From: Bacillota bacterium
GTDB lineage: Bacteria; Bacillota; Clostridia; Lachnospirales; Lachnospiraceae
Length of the DNA stretch: 50,421 nucleotides
NCBI GenBank assembly: GCA_023424995.1
Contig: JAFADH010000362.1
Coordinates: 1-50,421, forward strand
Direction of reading: 5' to 3'
The position numbers and the translations under genes are program-made. The notes below the pieces were generated by a model, which was given only the letters and a program-made list of their open reading frames with translations, made no database searches and was not told where the DNA came from. Positions 1-8,107 of the stretch are shown piece after piece (within the stretch, counting starts at the first letter, position 1; each line of letters starts with the position of its first letter).

Positions 1-5
1 ATAAT

Positions 6-317
6 ATGATCAAAGGATTTAAAATGAAGCTTTATAAGGGAATGGAAGCAGAATACGAGAAGCGCCACAATGAATTATGGCCGGAGATGAAGGATATGAT
101 TCATGAATATGGCGGAAAGAATTATACCATATTCCTGGACCGGGAGACCGGCATTCTGTTCGGCTGCATTGAGCTTGAAGATGAAGCCCTGTGGTCAAAG
201 AGTGCGGATACCGCCATCTGCCGCAAATGGTGGGATTACATGGCGGATATTATGGAGACCAATCCCGACAACAGCCCGGTCAGCGTGGACCTGCACAATA
301 TCTTCCATCTGGATTAA
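6..317 (+). CDS. rhaM: L-rhamnose mutarotase
   Basis: This 103-residue protein matches the length and pattern of RhaM, which interconverts the alpha and beta anomers of L-rhamnose so that rhamnose isomerase has its preferred substrate. Visible family features are an EYEKRHNELWPEM segment near residue 17, containing the family's conserved His, the NYTIFLD strand, the CRKWWDYM helix and the NPDNSPVS motif near the C-terminus. The reading frame is complete, with its ATG only 6 bases from the window edge, so the promoter and any upstream rhamnose genes lie outside. It ends shortly before a strong terminator, so it is probably the last gene of its operon. Confidence 0.93.
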   Translation: MIKGFKMKLYKGMEAEYEKRHNELWPEMKDMIHEYGGKNYTIFLDRETGILFGCIELEDEALWSKSADTAICRKWWDYMADIMETNPDNSPVSVDLHNIFHLD

Positions 318-348
318 TGATAGACAAAACGTTAAATATCCTGTGATT

Positions 349-392
349 AAAAAAGAAACCGGTATTTATGAACTTAGCGGTTTCTTTTTTTT
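349..392. terminator. bidirectional intrinsic terminator
   Basis: A perfect 13-bp inverted repeat (AAAAAAGAAACCG and its complement) encloses a 16-base loop. A-rich on one side and T-rich on the other, it can terminate both the rhamnose mutarotase transcript and the convergent membrane-protein transcript. Its right half lies inside the last codons of the convergent gene. Confidence 0.85.
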
Positions 393-1148
393 CGGTTTTA
401 GAATAAAGTGGCTTAGAAAAGGATTATTTCCCCTTTGCTTAATATAAAAATATCCGAAGACTGAGAAGACTACCGCACCGATAAAATTAACGAACAGATC
501 CATCATGGTATCGATCAGTCCGATATCAATATAGGAAGGCAGAGCCTCTCCGTTGACGACGACGCTTTCTACCGTAAGTTTGACCGGTACATTACTGTGG
601 CTGGGGTTCAGGAGTACGGAATTTATTACGGAGATATAAGTATCCTTCTGCATATCGTAACCCAAAAACTGATCCACAGAGAACTCGAAAAATTCCCACA
701 TTACCCCTATGGTCATGGAGAAGCAGAAAGCAACCAGGCTCGCAAAAACCGGAGAGAGAGATATGGAAAAGCGTTCATGGTTATTCAGAATATCGATCAG
801 GGATAAACCGATGGCGGCTGCCAGGAAGCCGTTCAGGGTGTGCAATATGGTATCCCAATAAGGGAACAGGATATAATACTCCCGTATTTCTCCAAGTATC
901 TCAGCGGCATAGATAAATAACAGGATAATCGTCTCTAAAGTATCCGGAATATCAATATTAATCCTCTTCTCAATAAAGCCCGGAACGAAGAACAGGAATA
1001 AAGTCAATATACATAGAAATATATTCTCATAATTCCTGTTATTGATCTGATCAAGGATGACAAGGATTACGGAGAGCCGCAGCAGAAAATATACGATGGA
1101 AATGGGGGTATAACGCTTCCGGAACATTGGTATTCGCAGCTTTTTCAT
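366..1148 (-). CDS. polytopic membrane protein, YjdF/DUF2238-like
   Basis: This 260-residue protein has about six hydrophobic segments separated by short loops, with a basic start (MKKLRIPMFRKR) and a basic tail, so it is an inner-membrane protein. Acidic and His residues sit in membrane segments (HTLNG near the middle, then VMWEFFEFSVDQ). This pattern resembles the DUF2238/YjdF group, but the assignment is by eye and the role is unknown. I chose the ATG at 1148 because a GGAGG lies 6 bases upstream; an in-frame ATG at 1214 has no such site. The final Lys-rich codons (KPKKKKPLSS) are written by the terminator hairpin it shares with the convergent gene. Confidence 0.7.
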   Translation of the reverse strand: MKKLRIPMFRKRYTPISIVYFLLRLSVILVILDQINNRNYENIFLCILTLFLFFVPGFIEKRINIDIPDTLETIILLFIYAAEILGEIREYYILFPYWDTILHTLNGFLAAAIGLSLIDILNNHERFSISLSPVFASLVAFCFSMTIGVMWEFFEFSVDQFLGYDMQKDTYISVINSVLLNPSHSNVPVKLTVESVVVNGEALPSYIDIGLIDTMMDLFVNFIGAVVFSVFGYFYIKQRGNNPFLSHFILKPKKKKPLSS

Positions 1149-1317
1149 GATACCTCCTCTTTCGGGCTTTTCGGTAAACAATAATAAGTGTAGCATGGCA
1201 TGTCGAAAAATCAAACCATTTTTAATAAAAGTTCATTATATTTTAATAAATCCGGGAAACGTCTAATATTTATATTAAATGAATGAAATTCTAAAAGTAT
1301 ATTCCGGCTTATTAATA

Positions 1318-1326
1318 TGATATAAT
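1318..1326 (+). promoter_or_regulatory. extended -10 promoter for the glycosidase
   Basis: TGATATAAT forms a perfect extended -10 element (TG-N-TATAAT). No good -35 is seen, which is common with extended -10 promoters. Transcription would begin near 1333 and leave a leader of about 280 bases before the glycosidase ATG. Confidence 0.5.
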
Positions 1327-1338
1327 GAAGCACAGTGA

Positions 1339-1555
1339 GCATGATCAAGCTTGCTTGAATCATGCGATCGGAGCCGGAGATCATGAACAAGCTTTATGTT
1401 CATGATATAGTGCCGGCAGACATTAATTCATTATAAATCTGCTTATGAATTCCGATTGGAGCAACAAGAATATGAACAAGTCTTATGTTTATGATATGAT
1501 ATCCGTCATAAGCAGCTTAGTCCATAGAAAACGGAATATTTATCAAGCTTGCTTG
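1339..1555 (+). repeat. cluster of hairpins and direct repeats in the glycosidase leader
   Basis: The stretch between the promoter and the glycosidase holds several inverted repeats. They are 1340-1364 (11-bp stem with one bulged A), 1380-1406 (perfect 10-bp stem, ATCATGAACA, 7-base loop) and 1439-1448 with 1506-1515 (10 bp, CTGCTTATGA). The last encloses a degenerate copy of the second hairpin at about 1470-1497. ATCAAGCTTGCTTG occurs twice as a direct repeat (1344-1357, 1542-1555). No coding frame is evident. It may be a structured leader RNA or a local repeat family. Confidence 0.6.
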
Positions 1556-1612
1556 CAATTTTCTGATCTGAAGTTCATGATATAAAAGAAATATTATCAG
1601 GAGGTTAATATC

Positions 1613-4600
1613 ATGCCAAATCGATTATTATTCAATGACGGCTGGGAATTTACAAAGCAGGCGGTCGGGACTCCCTACGAAGCCATAAAGGGGAAGGATA
1701 TTGCCTGGACGCCGGTGGATATTCCCCATGACTGGCTGATTTATAATACGCTGGAGCTGTATGAGACCGGGGAAGGCTGGTATCGCAAGAGCTTTGACAT
1801 AGAGGATATGGGAGATAAGGTCACAGGCATATGCTTTGAGGGGGTCTATATGGACTCGACGGTATATGTGAACGGCCGGACGGCAGGTGAATGGAAATAC
1901 GGCTATTCCACCTTTGAATTTGAGATTACTCCTTACCTTAAGACCGGCAGGAATGAGATCGTGGTCCGGGTGGTTCATCAGGCACCCAATTCCCGCTGGT
2001 ATTCCGGCGCAGGCATCTACCGGAATGTATGGCTGAAGACATGGGAGCCTGTCCATATAGTGTCGGACGGAATCTATCTTGCTGCCGGAAGGGATGGAGA
2101 GGGCTGGAAGGTAGAGCTGGAGACGGAGGTGGTGCAATCCTTAAGCTCCGGAATAAAAGCAAAGCAATCCTCAGGAGAGAAAGAGGTCATAATAAGCCAT
2201 GCAATTATCGATGACCGGGGCAGCCGGGTAGCATCCGGCAGGAACCGGCTGTCCGTAGGCGGCGGTATTGCCCTGGACAAGCAGAACATATCCGTGGCTT
2301 CACCCAGGCTGTGGAGTATTGAGACGCCGCAGCTCTATACGCTGATAACACAAATCCTTGTAAATGATGCTGTGCTGGATGAAGAGATCCAAAGCTTCGG
2401 CTTTCGTACCACAAGATTTGATCCCCGGGAGGGCTTTTTCTTAAATGATAAGCATGTGAAGCTGCATGGAGCCAACCAGCATCATGATCTTGGGTCCTTA
2501 GGCTCCGAGGTGAATAAGACGGCACTGCGCCGGCAGCTTACAATACTTAAGGAGATGGGAGTCAACGCCATCCGGACCTCCCATAACATGCCTGCGGCAG
2601 AGCTGATGGAATTGGCGGATGAGATGGGCTTTCTGATTGTTTCCGAAGCCTTCGATATGTGGGAGCTTAAGAAGACGGAATATGATTATGCCCGGTTCTT
2701 TCCCCAGTGGTGTGAGAAGGATGTGGCCGGCTGGATCCGCAGGGACCGTAATCATCCCAGCATCATCCTGTGGAGTATCGGCAATGAGATATACGACACT
2801 CATATCAGTGAGCGGGGAGCTGAGATCACGAGGCTGCTGAAGGGCCTGGTGCTCAGCCATGATCCCAAGGGGAACGGGCATGTCACCATCGGCTCCAATT
2901 ATATGGGCGGTGAGAATGCGCAGAAGTGTGCCGAAGAAGTTATCGTAGCGGGCTATAATTATGCGGAATATCTCTATGAGAGCCATCATGAGAAATATCC
3001 TCACTGGGTGATCTACGGCAGTGAGACCGCGTCTACCATACAAAGCAGGGGTATTTATCATTTCCCTGCGAATAAGCTGATCGTGACCCATGAGGATGAG
3101 CAGTGTTCCTCCCTGGATAATTGCACGGTCAGCTGGGGGGCGAAGAATGGGCAGAAGAACATAACCGATGACAGAGACGCGGGCTACTGTATGGGACAGT
3201 TTATCTGGACCGGCTTTGATTATATCGGAGAGCCGACTCCCTATACTACCAAGAATTCCTACTTCGGCTCCATCGATACCGCAGGCTTTAAGAAGGACCA
3301 GTTCTATCTGTACCAGGCGGAATGGACGGATTATAAGGAAAAGCCCATGGTCCATATACTGCCTTATTGGGATTTTAATGAAGGGCAGTTAATCGATATC
3401 AGGATATATTCCAATGCGCCGAAGACGGAGCTGTTCTTTGGGGATAAATCCATGGGAGCCTTTGAGATCGATCATAAAAAGGGAAAACAGCTGAGCGGAA
3501 TCTGGCAATTACCCTATCGGCCCGGGACGATCAAGGCGGTTGCTTATGATGAGAACGGCATGATAATAGCTTCGGACAGTAAATCCTCCTTCGGCGATGC
3601 CGCAAGGATCCTTCTGAAGCCGGATAAGAGCAGCCTGTATGCGGACGGAAGGGATCTGATCTTTGTTGAAATATCCATGGCGGATAAGGCCGGCACAGCA
3701 GTGGACAATGCCAATAACCGGGCAGAGGTCGAGGTAAGCGGAGCGGGACGCCTGGTAGGGCTTGATAACGGCGACAGCACGGACTATGACCAATACAAGG
3801 GTACCAGCCGGAGATTATTCAGCGGTAAGCTGCTGGCAATTATCGCTGCGAAGCTGGAGCCGGGAGATATTAAGGTGAAGGTCAGCTCCGTGGGCCTTAG
3901 GACGGAGGAAATCCTTCTGAAAGCCCTGCCCTGCGGGAGTGTTAGAGGTATAACGGCTTTGACGGAGAATGCAAGGTCGGAAAGGAATGACGAAGTACCT
4001 ATTCGCAAGATTGAACTTACCGCATCGGGGAACAGTAATCTATTGGACAAGGAAAATCCGGTTGTGAGGGTATCCGCCAGGGTATATCCCGAGAATGCCA
4101 CTTACGGCGACCTGGTATGGAAGGCTGTCACCGCAGGCGGTATCGAGACAAATGTGGTGAAGATCGATGCGGAAGGAAAGGAAGCAGCCATAACCGCTGC
4201 CGGCGACGGAGAATTCCGTCTGCGCTGCACGGCCGCCAACGGCGGGCGGATTCCCCGGATCATATCCGAGCTGGAGTTTGAGGTCAGAGGAATAGGAGCG
4301 GCAGTCATCAATCCGTATCAGATGGTAGATGCCGGCTTATATAATGCAGGTAATCATGATTATGAAACAGGACTCCTCGGAGGCATCTCCACACTGGACG
4401 GAACGGAGAACCAAATCGGCTTTGCCGGTCTGGACTTTGGAGATTACGGTTCGGATGAGGTGACGCTCCCGGTGAATTACTGGGCGGATAATGCCATTCC
4501 GGTAGAGATCTGGGAGGGTATGCCTGAAGAGGAGGGCTCGGAACTGCTTCTGTCCGCTCATTATCAGGCAAAGCTGGTATGGGGAGCCTTCCAGCCGAAT

Positions 4601-5065
4601 ACCTTCAAGCTGCCCAGGAGGTTGAAGGGCATCACTACGGTATGCTTTGTATTTCATAATAGGACCAACTGGAAGGGCTTCGAATTTAAGAGGTATGAGA
4701 AGGCATATGAGAAGCTGGGCATTAAGGATAATGACCAGATCTACGGGGACTCCTTCACCATAGCAGAGGATGCAGTCGAAAACATCGGGAATAATGTGAC
4801 CATCGAATTCGGGAATATGGATTTTGGAGATACCGGATTAACCAAACTGGTACTCTGCGGACGGTCTAACAACCGGAGCAACACCATCAATATCCGCTTC
4901 GGCAATGAGCAGGGCAGTACAAAACAGATCGTAGAATTCCCGTATTCCAAGGAATATGCAGAGAGGGAATTTGTGCTGGAGGCAGTGACGGGTATTCAGA
5001 GAGTAAGCTTTGAATTCCTGCCGGGCAGTAATTTTGATTTTAAATGGTTTCAATTTATAAAATAA
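1613..5065 (+). CDS. glycoside hydrolase family 2 (beta-galactosidase-like), multidomain
   Basis: This 1150-residue enzyme is probably cytoplasmic, as no signal peptide is visible. It has a GH2 sugar-binding jelly roll (about 1-150, including SRWYSGAGIYRNVW), an immunoglobulin-like domain (about 150-270) and a TIM barrel (about 270-580). In the barrel the acid/base Glu is E392 in ILWSIGNE and the nucleophile is probably E471 in YGSETAS. The barrel also shows GVNAIRTSHNMP. Beyond about 580 come beta-rich domains and two related C-terminal modules (near 930-1040 and 1060-1150) ending in FEF or FQF motifs, resembling galactose-binding/CBM6-type folds. GH2 enzymes of this build are usually beta-galactosidases, but glucuronidase or other specificity cannot be excluded. 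The start has GGAGG 7 bases upstream. Confidence 0.88.
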   Translation: MPNRLLFNDGWEFTKQAVGTPYEAIKGKDIAWTPVDIPHDWLIYNTLELYETGEGWYRKSFDIEDMGDKVTGICFEGVYMDSTVYVNGRTAGEWKYGYSTFEFEITPYLKTGRNEIVVRVVHQAPNSRWYSGAGIYRNVWLKTWEPVHIVSDGIYLAAGRDGEGWKVELETEVVQSLSSGIKAKQSSGEKEVIISHAIIDDRGSRVASGRNRLSVGGGIALDKQNISVASPRLWSIETPQLYTLITQILVNDAVLDEEIQSFGFRTTRFDPREGFFLNDKHVKLHGANQHHDLGSLGSEVNKTALRRQLTILKEMGVNAIRTSHNMPAAELMELADEMGFLIVSEAFDMWELKKTEYDYARFFPQWCEKDVAGWIRRDRNHPSIILWSIGNEIYDTHISERGAEITRLLKGLVLSHDPKGNGHVTIGSNYMGGENAQKCAEEVIVAGYNYAEYLYESHHEKYPHWVIYGSETASTIQSRGIYHFPANKLIVTHEDEQCSSLDNCTVSWGAKNGQKNITDDRDAGYCMGQFIWTGFDYIGEPTPYTTKNSYFGSIDTAGFKKDQFYLYQAEWTDYKEKPMVHILPYWDFNEGQLIDIRIYSNAPKTELFFGDKSMGAFEIDHKKGKQLSGIWQLPYRPGTIKAVAYDENGMIIASDSKSSFGDAARILLKPDKSSLYADGRDLIFVEISMADKAGTAVDNANNRAEVEVSGAGRLVGLDNGDSTDYDQYKGTSRRLFSGKLLAIIAAKLEPGDIKVKVSSVGLRTEEILLKALPCGSVRGITALTENARSERNDEVPIRKIELTASGNSNLLDKENPVVRVSARVYPENATYGDLVWKAVTAGGIETNVVKIDAEGKEAAITAAGDGEFRLRCTAANGGRIPRIISELEFEVRGIGAAVINPYQMVDAGLYNAGNHDYETGLLGGISTLDGTENQIGFAGLDFGDYGSDEVTLPVNYWADNAIPVEIWEGMPEEEGSELLLSAHYQAKLVWGAFQPNTFKLPRRLKGITTVCFVFHNRTNWKGFEFKRYEKAYEKLGIKDNDQIYGDSFTIAEDAVENIGNNVTIEFGNMDFGDTGLTKLVLCGRSNNRSNTINIRFGNEQGSTKQIVEFPYSKEYAEREFVLEAVTGIQRVSFEFLPGSNFDFKWFQFIK

Positions 5066-5091
5066 ACTGTCGAATATCAAGGAGTCATGAA

Positions 5092-5137
5092 AAGACGCAT
5101 TGTATTCCAGCTTTACAGTTGGTTTGCAATGCGTCTT
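5092..5137 (-). terminator. hairpin between convergent genes
   Basis: An 11-bp perfect inverted repeat (AAGACGCATTG and its complement) encloses a 24-base loop. Read on the minus strand the stem runs into CTTTTC, a short U-tract. It could end the CBS-protein transcript and, more weakly, the glycosidase transcript. Confidence 0.5.
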
Positions 5138-5150
5138 AATACAATGGATG

Positions 5151-5579
5151 TTATCGGATATTAGAACCGGGCATTGAGATGTTCTTAAGAGCATCCTCCG
5201 CACAATCCTGACATCTTGGCTCAAGAGAGATGTCGCCCAGGGCAACGATACCCACAAGCTTGTTATTCTCTACGACCGGAAGCCTTCTGATCTGCCGGTC
5301 GCTCATGATTTTTGCGGCATCGTCCACATCCAAATCAGGACTGGCGAATACCACATTATCCGTCATGATGTCACCGACCTTCGTATCACTGACATCATCA
5401 CCGGAGGCAACGCTTCTTACGGCGATATCCCTATCGGTTACGATACCGATTATCTTGTCCTGAGTACATACGGGAATAGAGCCGCAATTGTACTGCTTCA
5501 TTAACCTGGCAGCCCGTTCAATAGAGTCATCTGATCTTAAGCTAGCGATGTCTGTTGACATAATGTCTCTAACCTTCAT
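5151..5579 (-). CDS. CBS-domain protein (two CBS repeats)
   Basis: The 142-residue protein consists of two tandem CBS domains (about 1-60 and 70-130). The first shows VRDIMSTDIASL and IVTDRDIAVR; the second shows VGDIMTDNVV and RRLPVVENNKLVGIVALGDIS. Such stand-alone CBS pairs bind adenosine nucleotides and act as regulatory or stress proteins; no partner is apparent here. Of two in-frame ATGs, the one at 5579 is preferred because GGAGG lies 5 bases before it. The ATG at 5591 follows its own GGAGG by only one base. Two Cys lie near the C-terminus (CQDC). Confidence 0.9.
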   Translation of the reverse strand: MKVRDIMSTDIASLRSDDSIERAARLMKQYNCGSIPVCTQDKIIGIVTDRDIAVRSVASGDDVSDTKVGDIMTDNVVFASPDLDVDDAAKIMSDRQIRRLPVVENNKLVGIVALGDISLEPRCQDCAEDALKNISMPGSNIR

Positions 5580-5650
5580 AATAACCTCCATTCCTCCGCT
5601 GCTTGGCAGCGGATATGAATAGTCTGCCCTCAGGGGCAGTATTTTATGAT

Positions 5651-6589
5651 TTACTCATCATCCTCATCCTGGCAGCAATGAGAAGAATAGGGATTGCGCT
5701 TGCAATCATACTGCTCGATGGGCTCGGGACCTCTGGTGACCTGTCTTCCGATTCGGACGACACCATGATCATCCGCCACGATTCGCCATTCCACCATGGT
5801 TATTTTTCCGTTTTCTATCTCGATTCCCGTGATGCCTCTGGTCCGGATGCAGCAGCCGGTATTAAAGTACGGAAGCTCTCCGTTCTTCGGAAATTTCTGT
5901 CGGTGAGTATGTCCGCAGATTAACATCATCTTATGTTTCATTATCCATTTGTTATAAGCTCGTTCTACCTTATGGCGCTTGTACAGATTCTTCGCCGGGC
6001 TGGCCGGATTTTCGAAGCCGACCACATGCATGAACCGCCAGAAATACCTCAATAAAAGCATGGAGACCAGCCAGAACTGATCGTTCATAAAATCTCCCTG
6101 ATGACCGTGTACCACAAAGATCTCCTGTCCGGTTTCCCGGTGCTTAAGTATGAGGGCTTCCTGAACCTCAAGTCCCTGGAACAGGTCCACACGCTCCTGT
6201 TTATACTCGTCATAGAAGGTAAAATAATTCTCATTGATATAATTCTTATTCTTTAGATAGATATTATGATTTCCGTACAGCATAATGAACCGCCGGGCAT
6301 CGAAGAATTTCTTCATGATAATGAAGGTATCGGAATGAGCCAGACGGATATGCTTAAAATTCGTATATTCCCAAAGCTCATCACCATCACCCACCTCTAC
6401 ATATACAAAGCCCTGGTTATGATAGTAATTCAATGCATGATTATATATATTATTATTTCTGGAATATTCATCGGACACGCTGTCGTCACCCCGGTGAATA
6501 TCGCTTAAGAATATATATTTTGAATTGTCATCAAAGTATTCCATCCTTGCATTATCATAGGCTTTCGTTAAACGTTTGTCTGTGTACAT
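5651..6589 (-). CDS. calcineurin-like metallophosphoesterase
   Basis: A 312-residue protein with the full set of metallophosphoesterase motifs in order: SDIHRGD (D30, H32) near the N-terminus, GDGDELWE, YGNHNIY, VHGHQGD and CGHTHR toward the C-terminus. These residues bind two metal ions and hydrolyse phosphomono- or diesters. The layout resembles the UDP-2,3-diacylglucosamine hydrolase (LpxH)-like branch. A Firmicute is unlikely to make lipid A, so the real substrate is open. No membrane segment or signal peptide is apparent. It is transcribed alone, away from the zinc-ribbon gene. Confidence 0.88.
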   Translation of the reverse strand: MYTDKRLTKAYDNARMEYFDDNSKYIFLSDIHRGDDSVSDEYSRNNNIYNHALNYYHNQGFVYVEVGDGDELWEYTNFKHIRLAHSDTFIIMKKFFDARRFIMLYGNHNIYLKNKNYINENYFTFYDEYKQERVDLFQGLEVQEALILKHRETGQEIFVVHGHQGDFMNDQFWLVSMLLLRYFWRFMHVVGFENPASPAKNLYKRHKVERAYNKWIMKHKMMLICGHTHRQKFPKNGELPYFNTGCCIRTRGITGIEIENGKITMVEWRIVADDHGVVRIGRQVTRGPEPIEQYDCKRNPYSSHCCQDEDDE

Positions 6590-6711
6590 ATGTCCGCTCC
6601 GATTTTTATTAATACTTTAAAATTGACTTAACATTATTATTATGGCTGTTAAGCTGTTTGATTATTTCATTTGAAAAGGTAAAATAAAAGTTAGTTTGTC
6701 CGAGTTCTCTA

Positions 6712-6740
6712 TTGCTTCTAACAAAAATTGGTGATATGAT
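6712..6740 (+). promoter_or_regulatory. candidate sigma-A promoter of the zinc-ribbon gene
   Basis: TTGCTT and TATGAT are separated by 17 bases, a fair vegetative promoter about 115 bases before the zinc-ribbon start codon. The rest of the gap is AT-rich with no other clear feature. Confidence 0.35.
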
Positions 6741-6855
6741 AATTATATTCCCATATCTTATTTGGATTGATAGACCTACCAACCCCTTTAATTTATTGGA
6801 ACAAAGTTTCAGAGTGTAGAACTATATTTGGTTATTAATTAAGGAGGTTGTTAGG

Positions 6856-7065
6856 ATGTCAGATAGGGTTATAGCATGTAAGGATTGTGGTTCGGAATTT
6901 ACTTTTACCGAGAGTGAACAGGAATTCTACAAAGAAAAAGGCTTTGACAATGATCCGGTCCGCTGCCCTGCTTGCAGAAAGGCAAGAAAACAGCAGAAGG
7001 ACGGCGGCTTTGGCGGCGGCAGAAGGGACAATAGAGGCGGTCAGAGAAATCAGGGAAGAAGATAA
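6856..7065 (+). CDS. small zinc-ribbon protein
   Basis: This 69-residue protein has CKDC near residue 9 and CPAC near residue 38, a four-Cys zinc ribbon, with an acidic-aromatic FTFTESEQEFYKEKGF segment between. The tail is rich in Gly and Arg (GGFGGGRRDNRGGQRNQGRR), like single-stranded nucleic-acid-binding tails. It fits the probable zinc-ribbon family common in Firmicutes, where the tail suggests RNA or DNA contact. It has an AAGGAGG site 7 bases before the ATG and its own terminator, so it is monocistronic. Confidence 0.88.
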   Translation: MSDRVIACKDCGSEFTFTESEQEFYKEKGFDNDPVRCPACRKARKQQKDGGFGGGRRDNRGGQRNQGRR

Positions 7066-7082
7066 TATAAGCTAAGATAATT

Positions 7083-7115
7083 AAGTAGTAAGGAACATTT
7101 CTTACTACTTTTTTT
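7083..7115 (+). terminator. intrinsic terminator of the zinc-ribbon gene
   Basis: A perfect 10-bp stem (AAGTAGTAAG and its complement) with an 8-base loop is followed directly by TTTTT. Confidence 0.9.
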
Positions 7116-7254
7116 GTGTTTTTAAAATAGATACAAGCAATATACTTGCCCGCTGCATCCTATAAGTGGTAAAATGTGGATTGTATGAATGTTAATAAAT
7201 ATACAATAAATATGCTGCCCGGTCAGCACGGGATTGACAGGAAAAGGTATTGCC

Positions 7255-8070
7255 ATGGTTAATAAAAATAAACGGAAGTTCAAATTCTTATGTCTTCTTC
7301 TGCCATTTATGACAGTGATCCTTCTGCCATGGGTTCTCCGCAAGGAGCTGCCATTGAATACGGAGGAATGGGAGATGCTGGGTCCGGCGCTTATGGAGAA
7401 GGAAACCGTCATAGACAAAATGATAGAGGGTTCCCTGGTATACGCCATAGTCAGTACGGAGGGCCGCAGCGATTATGGTGATCTCTTTGCCGTGTATCGG
7501 CAATCTGCGGAGGATGCTTCCGGAAAGGAAGTCTGGCTGCGGGAATATACCAATGATTTTGCGGCTGTAAAGCCCTGGAAGATTGATATGGGAGATATGG
7601 ACGGGGACGGGATCCGGGAGATTCTTATTGCGGTGAAGAAAACAACCCGCCTTGATAAGACGGAGAAAAACCGAATGTTCATTTTCAACTATGACGGAGA
7701 GAGGCTGGTGAAGAAATGGACGGGATCCCAGACAGGCGGGATATGGAGGGATTTCTTTGTGGCGGATATGCTTAAGATACCGGGAGATGAGCTGTTATTC
7801 GTGGAACAGGGCGAGGACGGCGGGGAACGGCTCAGCATTAACTACTGGTTTGATTTTGGGTTCCTCCGGCTGGCAGAAAGCGATGACTTTACAGACATAC
7901 TGGATATATCCGTATTAGGGGAGAACAGGCTTCGGATGACCTATGATAAAGAAGCTTCAAGGATCATAAGCCTGAAGGTAATGAACGGAAGGATAGTAGA
8001 AGATTTAGCAATAGAGAATCATCAGCAGAGGATTAATAAGGAAGGCTCAAAAGCTGTCAGGGAGGATTGA
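7255..8070 (+). CDS. membrane-anchored protein with FG-GAP/VCBS-like repeat
   Basis: The 271-residue protein starts with a basic stretch and one hydrophobic segment (about 9-28), a signal anchor, so the rest is extracytoplasmic. A DMGDMDGDGIREILIAV motif near residue 110 is the calcium-binding turn and strand typical of FG-GAP/VCBS beta-propeller repeats; only one clear copy is seen. Function is unknown. The ATG at 7255 follows AGGAAAAGG; a TTG at 7234 is also in frame but has no site. It lies 37 bases upstream of the DUF3160 lipoprotein start, suggesting an operon of two surface proteins. Confidence 0.6.
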   Translation: MVNKNKRKFKFLCLLLPFMTVILLPWVLRKELPLNTEEWEMLGPALMEKETVIDKMIEGSLVYAIVSTEGRSDYGDLFAVYRQSAEDASGKEVWLREYTNDFAAVKPWKIDMGDMDGDGIREILIAVKKTTRLDKTEKNRMFIFNYDGERLVKKWTGSQTGGIWRDFFVADMLKIPGDELLFVEQGEDGGERLSINYWFDFGFLRLAESDDFTDILDISVLGENRLRMTYDKEASRIISLKVMNGRIVEDLAIENHQQRINKEGSKAVRED

Positions 8071-8107
8071 AGTTATGGATAATCAAAATGTCGGAAAGGA
8101 GACGTCA

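Noticed and set aside
2498..3355. 285-codon open frame on the minus strand inside the glycosidase gene
   Set aside because: It lies fully antisense to a strong GH2 catalytic domain, has no ribosome binding site or recognisable motif, and arises from codon bias on the other strand.
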